64,000 nt of DNA from Chondrosia reniformis (Eukaryota > Porifera > Demospongiae > Chondrillida > Chondrillidae): contig OX359192.1 in NCBI GenBank assembly GCA_947172415.1, forward strand, positions 6,202,501 through 6,266,500, read 5' to 3'. How positions within the stretch are numbered: the first letter of the stretch is position 1; every line of letters starts with the position of its first letter. Positions 52,657 to 64,000 of this stretch are shown one piece after another. The notes beneath the pieces were generated by a model, which did no database searches, was not told the DNA's origin, and saw only the letters and a program-made list of their open reading frames with translations. The position numbers were made by a program, and so were the translations under genes.

Positions 52657-52829
52657 GTGTTAGCTGAATAAAAGTTAATGATTTACTGCTTCTTATTTGA
52701 TAAGGTTACGAACAGGAAGCCATTTTAAAACCTACTTCTGAAAAACAAGTTTAAACCAAGTAGTTTAAAAACTCGTGGGGCTCCCGCCCACGAATGAACT
52801 GGATAAAATTAACGATGGAAAAGCTTCGT
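52657..52829. promoter_or_regulatory. Promoter side of UNC93-like copy 2 / satellite boundary
   Basis: It holds the presumed promoter of the minus-strand UNC93-like gene and, at 52762-52829, a copy of the dispersed element also seen at 14292. The element includes the hairpin tcgtggg..cccacga (52773-52793). Satellite monomers start right after it. Confidence 0.45.
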
Positions 52830-53923
52830 TAATGTACATTGAGGGCTGTAACTTAATCAAATGGAGAGATATGAAGCTAACACTTTGTGTCAGCATTCAC
52901 AGACATTTATACAGCATGTCCAATGAGTTTTTGAAATTGTGATGGAACTTAAAATTTGCCCTATCTCTCACCATACATTAACTTTGTATACCAGAATTTA
53001 ATGCACATTGAGGGCTGTAACTCAATCAAATGGAGAGATATGAAGCTAACACTTTGTGTCAGCATTCACAGACATCTATAGAGCATGTCCAATGAGTTTT
53101 TGAAATTTAGATGGAACTTAAAATTTGCCCTATCTCTCACCATACATTAACTTTGTATACCAGAATTTAATGCACATTGAGGGCTGTAACTCAATCAAAT
53201 GGAGAGATATGAAGCTAATACTTTGTGTCAGCATTCACAGACATCTATAGAGCATGTCCAATGAGTTTTTGAAATTTAGATGGAACTTAAAATTTGCCCT
53301 ATCTCTCACCATACATTAACTTTGTATACCAGAATTTGATGCACATTGAGGGCTGTAACTCAATAAAATGGAGAGGTATGAAGGTAACACTTTGTGTCAG
53401 CATTCACAGACACCTATAGAGTATGTCCAATGAGTTTTTGAAATTTTGATGGAACTTAAAATTTGCCCTATCTCTCACCATACATTAACTTTGTATACCA
53501 GAATTTAATGCACATTGAGGGCTGTAACTCAATCAAATGGAGAGATATGAAGCTAACACTTTGTGTCAGCATTCACAGACATCTATACAGCATGTCCAAT
53601 GAGTTTTTGAAATTTAGATGGAACTTAAAATTTGCCCTATCTCTCACCATACATTAACTTTGTATACCAGAATTTAATGCACATTGAGGGCTGTAACTCA
53701 ATCAAATGGAGAGATATGAAGCTAACACTTTGTGTCAGCATTCACAGACATCTATACAGCATGTCCAATGAGTTTTTGAAATTTAGATGGAACTTAAAAT
53801 TTGCCCTATCTCTCACCATACATTAACTTTGTATACCAGAATTTAATGTACATTGAGGGCTGTCACTCTATCAAATGGAGAGATATGAAGCTAAATGTTT
53901 GTGTCAGCATTCACAGACATCTA
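52830..53923. repeat. Satellite array, block 1 (169-bp monomers)
   Basis: About six tandem monomers; ccatacattaac recurs at 52971, 53140, 53309, 53478, 53647 and 53816, i.e. 169-bp spacing. Each monomer contains ctttgtgtcagcattcacag. Reading frames of 64 codons within it are by-products of the repeat. Confidence 0.97.
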
Positions 53924-54956
53924 ATAAAACCGGCCTACTTGAAATATCGATCATAGACATTAATATCGTATAGGCGATAAATATCGAACCTCTCACTATA
54001 TCTAGTTTTCTGTATCATGAAAAGTCGCTCTCCTCCCTCCACCAAGACACATACAGGCTTTTATCCATTTGCCACAGTTTTGAGATGTATTGGAAATACT
54101 TCGTATGTGTGTAAAATTGCTTGGAGCGATTCACTGGTCTGGAATTAAAGTGGAATAAATTGACGATTTCTCGAAAATAATTGGGATGAGAAAAGTCGTT
54201 CTCCTCGGCCCATCAAGACACTTACAGGACTTTTTTCGCTTTTCCCAGTTTTCAGGTGAACCACAAATACTGCCTATGTCTTTGAACTTGCTTGAAAGAA
54301 TTCACTGATCTGGAAATAACGAGAAATATATTAAAAAAGTCCTAACCACAACCGTTTTCTTTGGACAAAACTTCATATAAATAGAAGCGAAAAACCTTAT
54401 ATAGTAGGCCTACCTGGACACATCTCTATGGTGGTTGCGGTTCCCATAGAGGTTGGTAGCGCTTAGACTCTGAAGCTGTCTCCTAATCGGTTGGTGCCAT
54501 AGAGACGTGCTCACCAATAATCCGGATTTCGGGGGGGTTCCACGTAATGTGGGATTGGCATCTGATATCTTAGGATTCATATGAGTCGGCCATATCGAGA
54601 AGAACTGGTTCTTCTCACGCAAGTGACACCCAAAGCTCAACTCGGCAGAGCGTTACCACCGATCCCGGCCTATGAGCGTCGTGGATGGTAGCGTTCGGTA
54701 TGGTCCAACTGTTTTTCTTTGGAGTTTCGTTGGCTGTCGATTGACGAAATTTCACTTCAACGAGATCCATATAAAATATATGGATAGATAGTACTTCAAT
54801 AACAATCAAGTACTACACAGTGCATATCCCTATGTATAAAAAATTGGAAAGTATTCTAGATTTTCAGATATAGTATGGAATTTTGTCTTTCTTATAATAT
54901 TAGACCTTCTAACGGTCGGCCATATATAGTATTACGCAATTTTCTCTAACAAAACA
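53924..54956. repeat. Satellite spacer unit, copy 1
   Basis: About 1,033 bp of non-monomer DNA starting at aataaaaccggcc and ending before gtacattatc. It contains an internal diverged duplication of about 171 bp (gaaaagtcg at 54019 and 54190), a perfect hairpin gagaagaactggttcttctc (54597-54616), and an 8-bp foldback atccatat..atatggat near 54765. Frames of 76 and 64 codons on the minus strand are kept in all copies but have no recognisable domain. Nearly identical copies occur at 59399 and 61694. Confidence 0.93.
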
Positions 54957-57900
54957 GTACATTATCTGTAGTTCTGTAACTCTATCAATTAATGGAGAGA
55001 TATGAAGCTAAATCTTTGTGTCAGCATTCACAGACATCTATAGAATATGTCCATTGGGTTTGTGAAATTTTGATGAAATTTAAAATTTGCCCTATCTCTC
55101 ACCATACATTAACTTTGTATACCAGAATTTAATGTACATTGAAGGCTGTCACTCTATCAAATGGAGAGATATGAAGCTAAATCTTTGTGTCAGCATTCAC
55201 AGACATCTATAGAATATGTCCAATGGCTTTGTGAAATTTTGATGAAATTTAAAATTTGCCCTATCTCTCACCATACATTAACTTTGTATACCAGAATTTA
55301 ATGTACATTGAAGGCTGTCACTCTATCAAATGGAGAGATATGAAGCTAACACTTTGTGTCAGCATTCACAGACATCTATAGAGCATGTCCAATGAGTTTT
55401 TGAAATTTAGATGGAACTTAAAATTTGCCCTATCTCTCACCATACATTAACTTTATACCAGAATTTAATGCACATTGAGGGCTGTAACTCAATCAAATGG
55501 AGAGATATGAAGCTAACACTTTGTGTCAGCATTCACAGACATCTATAGAGCATGTCCAATGAGTTTTTGAAATTTAGATGGAACTTAAAATTTGCCCTAT
55601 CTCTCACCATACATTAACTTTATACCAGAATTTAATGCACATTGAGGACTGTAACTCAATAAAATGGAGAGGTATGAAGGTAACACTTTGTGTCAGCATT
55701 CACAGACATCTATAGAGCATGTCTAAAGTGTTTTTGAAATTTAGATGGAACTTAAAATTTGCCCTATCTCTCACCATACATTAACTTTATACCAGAATTT
55801 AATGCACATTGAGGGCTGTAACTCAATCAAATGGAGAGATATGAAGCTAACACTTTGTGTCAGCATTCACAGACATCTATAGAGCATGTCCAATGAGTTT
55901 TTGAAATTTAGATGGAACTTAAAATTTGCCCTATCTCTCACCATACATTAACTTTATACCAGAATTTAATGCACATTGAGGACTGTAACTCAATAAAATG
56001 GAGAGGTATGAAGGTAACACTTTGTGTCAGCATTCACAGACATCTATAGAGCATGTCTAAAGTGTTTTTGAAATTTAGATGGAACTTAAAATTTGCCCTA
56101 TCTCTCACCATACATTAACTTTATACCAGAATTTAATGCACATTGAGGACTGTAACTCAATAAAATGGAGAGGTATGAAGGTAACACTTTGTGTCAGCAT
56201 TCACAGACATCTATAGAGCATGTCTAAAGTGTTTTTGAAATTTAGATGGAACTTAAAATTTGCCCTATCTCTCACCATACATTAACTTTATACCAGAATT
56301 TAATGCACATTGAGGACTGTAACTCAATAAAATGGAGAGGTATGAAGGTAACACTTTGTGTCAGCATTCACAGACATCTATAGAGCATGTCTAAAGTGTT
56401 TTTGAAATTTAGATGGAACTTAAAATTTGCCCTATCTCTCACCATACATTAACTTTATACCAGAATTTAATGCACATTGAAGGCTGTCACTCTATCAAAT
56501 GGAGAGATATGAAGGTAACACTTTGTGTCAGCATTCACAGACATCTATAGAGCATGTCCAATGAGTTTTTGAAATTTAGATGGAACTTAAAATTTGCCCT
56601 ATCTCTCACCATACATTAACTTTGTATACCAGAATTTAATGCACATTGAGGGCTGTAACTCAATCAAATGGAGAGATATGAAACTAACACTTTGTGTCAG
56701 CATTCACAGACATCTATAGAGCATGTCCAATGAGTTTTTGAAATTTACATGGAACTTAAAATTTGCCCTATCTCTCACCATACATTAACTTTATACCAGA
56801 ATTTAATGCACATTGAGGACTGTAACTCAATAAAATGGAGAGGTATGAAGGTAACACTTTGTGTCAGCATTCACAGACATCTATAGAGCATGTCTAAAGT
56901 GTTTTTGAAATTTAGATGGAACTTAAAATTTGCCCTATCTCTCACCATACATTAACTTTATACCAGAATTTAATGCACATTGAGGGCTGTAACTCAATCA
57001 AATGGAGAGATATGAAGCTAACACTTTGTGTCAGCATTCACAGACATCTATAGAGCATGTCCAATGAGTTTTTGAAATTTAGATGGAACTTAAAATTTGC
57101 CCTATCTCTCACCATACATTAACTTTGTATACCAGAATTTAATGCACATTGAGGGCTGTAACTCAATCAAATGGAGAGATATGAAGCTAACACTTTGTGT
57201 CAGCATTCACAGACATCTATAGAGCATGTCCAATGAGTTTGTGAAATTTAGATGGAACTTAAAATTTGCCCTATCTCTCACCATACATTAACTTTATACC
57301 AGAATTTAATGCACATTGAGGACTGTAACTCAATAAAATGGAGAGGTATGAAGGTAACACTTTGTGTCAGCATTCACAGACATCTATAGAGCATGTCTAA
57401 AGTGTTTTTGAAATTTAGATGGAACTTAAAATTTGCCCTATCTCTCACCATACATTAACTTTATACCAGAATTTAATGCACATTGAGGACTGTAACTCAA
57501 TAAAATGGAGAGGTATGAAGGTAACACTTTGTGTCAGCATTCACAGACATCTATAGAGCATGTCTAAAGTGTTTTTGAAATTTAGATGGAACTTAAAATT
57601 TGCCCTATCTCTCACCATACATTAACTTTATACCAGAATTTAATGCACATTGAGGACTGTAACTCAATAAAATGGAGAGGTATGAAGGTAACACTTTGTG
57701 TCAGCATTCACAGACATCTATAGAGCATGTCTAAAGTGTTTTTGAAATTTAGATGGAACTTAAAATTTGCCCTATCTCTCACCATACATTAACTTTATAC
57801 CAGAATTTAATGCACATTGAAGGCTGTCACTCTATCAAATGGAGAGATATGAAGGTAACACTTTGTGTCAGCATTCACAGACATCTATAGAGCATGTCCA

Positions 57901-59398
57901 ATGAGTTTTTGAAATTTAGATGGAACTTAAAATTTGCCCTATCTCTCACCATACATTAACTTTGTATACCAGAATTTAATGCACATTGAGGGCTGTAACT
58001 CAATCAAATGGAGAGATATGAAGCTAACACTTTGTGTCAGCATTCACAGACATCTATAGAGCATGTCCAATGAGTTTTTGAAATTTAGATGGAACTTAAA
58101 ATTTGCCCTATCTCTCACCATACATTAACTTTATACCAGAATTTAATGCACATTGAGGACTGTAACTCAATCAAATGGAGAGGTATGAAGCTAACACTTT
58201 GTGTCAGCATTCACAGACATCTATAGAGCATGTCTAAAGTGTTTTTGAAATTTAGATGGAACTTAAAATTTGCCCTATCTCTCACCATACATTAACTTTA
58301 TACCAGAATTTAATGCACATTGAGGACTGTAACTCAATAAAATGGAGAGGTATGAAGGTAACACTTTGTGTCAGCATTCACAGACATCTATAGAGCATGT
58401 CTAAAGTGTTTTTGAAATTTAGATGGAACTTAAAATTTGCCCTATCTCTCACCATACATTAACTTTGTATACCAGAATTTAATGTACATTGAAGGCTGTC
58501 ACTCTATCAAATGGAGAGATATGAAGCTAACACTTTGTGTCAGCATTCACAGACATCTATAGAGCATGTCCAATGAGTTTTTGAAATTTAGATGGAACTT
58601 AAAATTTGCCCTATCTCTCACCATACATTAACTTTATACCAGAATTTAATGCACATTGAGGACTGTAACTCAATAAAATGGAGAGGTATGAAGGTAACAC
58701 TTTGTGTCAGCATTCACAGACATCTATAGAGCATGTCTAAAGTGTTTTTGAAATTTAGATGGAACTTAAAATTTGCCCTATCTCTCACCATACATTAACT
58801 TTATACTAGAATTTAATGCACATTGAGGACTGTAACTCAATAAAATGGAGAGGTATGAAGGTAACACTTTGTGTCAGCATTCACAGACATCTATAGAGCA
58901 TGTCCAATGAGTTTTTGAAATTTAGATGGAACTTAAAATTTGCCCTATCTCTCACCATACATTAACTTTATACCAGAATTTAATGCACATTGAGGACTGT
59001 AACTCAATAAAATGGAGAGGTATGAAGGTAACACTTTGTGTCAGCATTCACAGACATCTATAGAGCATGTCCAATGAGTTTTTGAAATTTAGATGGAACT
59101 TAAAATTTGCCCTATCTCTCACCATACATTAACTTTGTATACCAGAATTTAATGTACATTGAAGGCTGTCACTCTATCAAATGGAGAGATATGAAGCTAA
59201 CACTTTGTGTCAGCATTCACAGACATCTATACAGCATGTCCAATGAGTTTTTGAAATTTAGATGGAACTTAAAATTTGCCCTATCTCTCACCATACATTA
59301 ACTTTGTATACCAGAATTTAATGTACATTGAGGGCTGTCACTCTATCAAATGGAGAGATATGAAGCTAAATGTTTGTGTCAGCATTCACAGACATCTA
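54957..59398. repeat. Satellite array, block 2 with ordered monomer subtypes
   Basis: About 26 monomers of 169 bp or, where actttgtatacc becomes actttatacc, 167 bp. Three subtypes are visible: A (gagggctgtaactcaatc), B (gaggactgtaactcaataaa with aaggtaacac and gtctaaagtg), and C (gaaggctgtcactctatc). The run B-B-B-C recurs at about 55970, 57310 and 58650. Confidence 0.95.
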
Positions 59399-60432
59399 AT
59401 AAAACCGGCCTACTTGAAATATCGATCATAGACATTAATATCGTATAGGCGATAAATATCGAACCTCTCACTATATCTAGTTTTCTGTATCATGAAAAGT
59501 CGCTCTCCTCCCTCCACCAAGACACATACAGGCTTTTATCCATTTGCCACAGTTTTGAGATGTATTGGAAATACTTCGTATGTGTGTAAAATTGCTTGGA
59601 ACGATTCACTGGTCTGGAATTAAAGTGGAATAAATTGACGATTTCTCGAAAATAATTGGGATGAGAAAAGTCGTTCTCCTCGGCCCATCAAGACACTTAC
59701 AGGACTTTTTTCGCTTTTCCCAGTTTTCAGGTGAACCACAAATACTGCCTATGTCTTTGAACTTGCTTGAAAGAATTCACTGATCTGGAAATAACGAGAA
59801 ATATATTAAAAAAGGTCCTAACCACAACCGTTTTCTTTGGACAAAACTTCATATAAATAGAAGCGAAAAACCTTATATAGTAGGCCTACCTGGACACATC
59901 TCTATGGTGGTTGCGGTTCCCATAGAGGTTGGTAGCGCTTAGACTCTGAAGCTGTCTCCTAATCGGTTGGTGCCATAGAGACGTGCTCACCAATAATCCG
60001 GATTTCGGGGGGGTTCCACGTAATGTGGGATTGGCATCTGATATCTTAGGATTCATATGAGTCGGCCATATCGAGAAGAACTGGTTCTTCTCACGCAAGT
60101 GACACCCAAAGCTCAACTCGGCAGAGCGTTACCACCGATCCCGGCCTATGAGCGTCGTGGATGGTAGCGTTCGGTATGGTCCAACTGTTTTTCTTTGGAG
60201 TTTCGTTGGCTGTCGATTGACGAAATTTCACTTCAACGAGATCCATATAAAATATATGGATAGATAGTACTTCAATAACAATCAAGTACTACACAGTGCA
60301 TATCCCTATGTATAAAAAATTGGAAAGTATTCTAGATTTTCAGATATAGTATGGAATTTTGTCTTTCTTATAATATTAGACCTTCTAACGGTCGGCCATA
60401 TATAGTATTACGCAATTTTCTCTAACAAAACA
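59399..60432. repeat. Satellite spacer unit, copy 2
   Basis: 1,034 bp, near-identical to copy 1. Visible differences are a single added g in the aaaaaaggtcc run and ggaacgattc for ggagcgattc. It starts the first 2,295-bp higher-order unit. Confidence 0.95.
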
Positions 60433-61693
60433 GTACATTATCTGTAGTTCTGTAACTCTATCAATTAATGGAGAGATATGAAGCTAAATCTTTGTGTCAG
60501 CATTCACAGACATCTATAGAGCATGTCCAATGAGTTTTTGAAATTTAGATGGAACTTAAAATTTGCCCTATCTCTCACCATACATTAACTTTATACCAGA
60601 ATTTAATGCACATTGAGGGCTGTAACTCAATCAAATGGAGAGATATGAAGCTAACACTTTGTGTCAGCATTCACAGACATCTATAGAGCATGTCCAATGA
60701 GTTTTTGAAATTTAGATGGAACTTAAAATTTGCCCTATCTCTCACCATACATTAACTTTGTATACCAGAATTTAATGCACATTGAGGGCTGTAACTCAAT
60801 CAAATGGAGAGATATGAAGCTAACACTTTGTGTCAGCATTCACAGACATCTATAGAGCATGTCCAATGAGTTTTTGAAATTTAGATGGAACTTAAAATTT
60901 GCCCTATCTCTCACCATACATTAACTTTGTATACCAGAATTTAATGCACATTGAGGGCTGTAACTCAATCAAATGGAGAGATATGAAGCTAACACTTTGT
61001 GTCAGCATTCACAGACATCTATAGAGCATGTCCAATGAGTTTTTGAAATTTAGATGGAACTTAAAATTTGCCCTATCTCTCACCATACATTAACTTTATA
61101 CCAGAATTTAATGCACATTGAGGACTGTAACTCAATAAAATGGAGAGGTATGAAGGTAACACTTTGTGTCAGCATTCACAGACATCTATAGAGCATGTCT
61201 AAAGTGTTTTTGAAATTTAGATGGAACTTAAAATTTGCCCTATCTCTCACCATACATTAACTTTATACCAGAATTTAATGCACATTGAGGACTGTAACTC
61301 AATAAAATGGAGAGGTATGAAGGTAACACTTTGTGTCAGCATTCACAGACATCTATAGAGCATGTCCAATGAGTTTTTGAAATTTAGATGGAACTTAAAA
61401 TTTGCCCTATCTCTCACCATACATTAACTTTGTATACCAGAATTTAATGTACATTGAAGGCTGTCACTCTATCAAATGGAGAGATATGAAGCTAACACTT
61501 TGTGTCAGCATTCACAGACATCTATACAGCATGTCCAATGAGTTTTTGAAATTTAGATGGAACTTAAAATTTGCCCTATCTCTCACCATACATTAACTTT
61601 GTATACCAGAATTTAATGTACATTGAGGGCTGTCACTCTATCAAATGGAGAGATATGAAGCTAAATGTTTGTGTCAGCATTCACAGACATCTA
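60433..61693. repeat. Satellite array, block 3
   Basis: 1,261 bp, about 7.5 monomers in the order partial C, A, A, A, B, B, C, C'. With the preceding spacer it makes a 2,295-bp higher-order repeat. Confidence 0.95.
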
Positions 61694-62727
61694 ATAAAAC
61701 CGGCCTACTTGAAATATCGATCATAGACATTAATATCGTATAGGCGATAAATATCGAACCTCTCACTATATCTAGTTTTCTGTATCATGAAAAGTCGCTC
61801 TCCTCCCTCCACCAAGACACATACAGGCTTTTATCCATTTGCCACAGTTTTGAGATGTATTGGAAATACTTCGTATGTGTGTAAAATTGCTTGGAACGAT
61901 TCACTGGTCTGGAATTAAAGTGGAATAAATTGACGATTTCTCGAAAATAATTGGGATGAGAAAAGTCGTTCTCCTCGGCCCATCAAGACACTTACAGGAC
62001 TTTTTTCGCTTTTCCCAGTTTTCAGGTGAACCACAAATACTGCCTATGTCTTTGAACTTGCTTGAAAGAATTCACTGATCTGGAAATAACGAGAAATATA
62101 TTAAAAAAGGTCCTAACCACAACCGTTTTCTTTGGACAAAACTTCATATAAATAGAAGCGAAAAACCTTATATAGTAGGCCTACCTGGACACATCTCTAT
62201 GGTGGTTGCGGTTCCCATAGAGGTTGGTAGCGCTTAGACTCTGAAGCTGTCTCCTAATCGGTTGGTGCCATAGAGACGTGCTCACCAATAATCCGGATTT
62301 CGGGGGGGTTCCACGTAATGTGGGATTGGCATCTGATATCTTAGGATTCATATGAGTCGGCCATATCGAGAAGAACTGGTTCTTCTCACGCAAGTGACAC
62401 CCAAAGCTCAACTCGGCAGAGCGTTACCACCGATCCCGGCCTATGAGCGTCGTGGATGGTAGCGTTCGGTATGGTCCAACTGTTTTTCTTTGGAGTTTCG
62501 TTGGCTGTCGATTGACGAAATTTCACTTCAACGAGATCCATATAAAATATATGGATAGATAGTACTTCAATAACAATCAAGTACTACACAGTGCATATCC
62601 CTATGTATAAAAAATTGGAAAGTATTCTAGATTTTCAGATATAGTATGGAATTTTGTCTTTCTTATAATATTAGACCTTCTAACGGTCGGCCATATATAG
62701 TATTACGCAATTTTCTCTAACAAAACA
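61694..62727. repeat. Satellite spacer unit, copy 3
   Basis: 1,034 bp, exactly 2,295 bp after copy 2, and identical to it wherever I compared by eye. Confidence 0.95.
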
Positions 62728-63988
62728 GTACATTATCTGTAGTTCTGTAACTCTATCAATTAATGGAGAGATATGAAGCTAAATCTTTGTGTCAGCATTC
62801 ACAGACATCTATAGAGCATGTCCAATGAGTTTTTGAAATTTAGATGGAACTTAAAATTTGCCCTATCTCTCACCATACATTAACTTTATACCAGAATTTA
62901 ATGCACATTGAGGGCTGTAACTCAATCAAATGGAGAGATATGAAGCTAACACTTTGTGTCAGCATTCACAGACATCTATAGAGCATGTCCAATGAGTTTT
63001 TGAAATTTAGATGGAACTTAAAATTTGCCCTATCTCTCACCATACATTAACTTTGTATACCAGAATTTAATGCACATTGAGGGCTGTAACTCAATCAAAT
63101 GGAGAGATATGAAGCTAACACTTTGTGTCAGCATTCACAGACATCTATAGAGCATGTCCAATGAGTTTTTGAAATTTAGATGGAACTTAAAATTTGCCCT
63201 ATCTCTCACCATACATTAACTTTGTATACCAGAATTTAATGCACATTGAGGGCTGTAACTCAATCAAATGGAGAGATATGAAGCTAACACTTTGTGTCAG
63301 CATTCACAGACATCTATAGAGCATGTCCAATGAGTTTTTGAAATTTAGATGGAACTTAAAATTTGCCCTATCTCTCACCATACATTAACTTTATACCAGA
63401 ATTTAATGCACATTGAGGACTGTAACTCAATAAAATGGAGAGGTATGAAGGTAACACTTTGTGTCAGCATTCACAGACATCTATAGAGCATGTCTAAAGT
63501 GTTTTTGAAATTTAGATGGAACTTAAAATTTGCCCTATCTCTCACCATACATTAACTTTATACCAGAATTTAATGCACATTGAGGACTGTAACTCAATAA
63601 AATGGAGAGGTATGAAGGTAACACTTTGTGTCAGCATTCACAGACATCTATAGAGCATGTCCAATGAGTTTTTGAAATTTAGATGGAACTTAAAATTTGC
63701 CCTATCTCTCACCATACATTAACTTTGTATACCAGAATTTAATGTACATTGAAGGCTGTCACTCTATCAAATGGAGAGATATGAAGCTAACACTTTGTGT
63801 CAGCATTCACAGACATCTATACAGCATGTCCAATGAGTTTTTGAAATTTAGATGGAACTTAAAATTTGCCCTATCTCTCACCATACATTAACTTTGTATA
63901 CCAGAATTTAATGTACATTGAGGGCTGTCACTCTATCAAATGGAGAGATATGAAGCTAAATGTTTGTGTCAGCATTCACAGACATCTA
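62728..63988. repeat. Satellite array, block 4
   Basis: 1,261 bp with the same monomer order as block 3, apparently identical to it. Confidence 0.95.
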
Positions 63989-64000
63989 ATAAAACCGGCC
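63989..64000. repeat. Satellite spacer unit, copy 4 (cut by window end)
   Basis: The first 12 bp (ataaaaccggcc) of the next spacer, exactly 2,295 bp after copy 3, so the higher-order array continues beyond the window. Confidence 0.9.

Noticed and set aside
54410-54560. U1 snRNA-like wording in the spacer (ctacctgg, atgtggga)
   Set aside because: Only isolated short strings agree; the order, stems and Sm site do not.
53463-63891. Repeated 64- and 76-codon frames in the satellite and spacer
   Set aside because: They repeat because the DNA repeats. There is no recognised domain and no sign of a gene structure.
52830-64000. CRISPR array
   Set aside because: The repeats are contiguous 169/167-bp monomers without short unique spacers, in an animal-type genome.

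Overview
The window looks like nuclear DNA from an early-branching animal, most likely a demosponge of the Amphimedon type (inference). Background base composition is AT-rich, introns are short and gene spacing is tight. The proteins are animal-specific: a nine-repeat SRCR receptor, an IPT/PA14/FN3 surface protein, a DOMON-cytochrome b561 reductase and UNC93 family proteins. No bacterial operon structure was seen. Exon limits were read by eye from GT/AG junctions and protein similarity, so gene spans are firmer than individual splice sites.

Layout. 1-2978 (-): 3'-incomplete ULK/ATG1-like kinase. 3772-4797 (-): single-exon orphan. 4798-9890: mostly non-coding, with a GC-rich, possibly structured transcript-like island (7805-8664) and a 37-bp purine minisatellite. 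9891-18316 (-): secreted IPT/PA14/FN3/EGF protein related to the fibrocystin-L ectodomain. It is head-to-head, 89 bp between start codons, with a SAMHD1-like gene (18406-23065, +) whose catalytic histidines are replaced. 23354-24802 (-) and 25232-26422 (-): two adjacent intronless enzyme genes, gamma-butyrobetaine/trimethyllysine dioxygenase-like and PM20D2-like. 26840-28730 (-): UNC93-like. 29159-34738 (-): FRRS1-like DOMON/cytochrome b561 protein with two minisatellites in introns. 35109-40911 (-): nine-SRCR type I membrane protein with a TA-flanked MITE in an intron. 41101-46054 (-): CCZ1, sharing a 117-bp divergent promoter with DDX5/DDX17 (46172-50473, +). 50696-52656 (-): second UNC93-like gene with the same intron plan as the first.

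From about 52830 to the window end, over 11 kb, lies satellite DNA made of 169/167-bp monomers. It is interrupted by a 1,033-1,034-bp spacer that recurs at least three times. The last copies form an exact 2,295-bp higher-order repeat. Monomer length, subtype order and recent homogenisation are centromere-like or pericentromere-like; that reading is inference.

The genes do not form one pathway. The strongest leads are the higher-order satellite array with its spacer, the SAMHD1-like predicted pseudoenzyme, the two compact divergent promoters, and the perfect 20-bp inverted repeat upstream of the dioxygenase gene.
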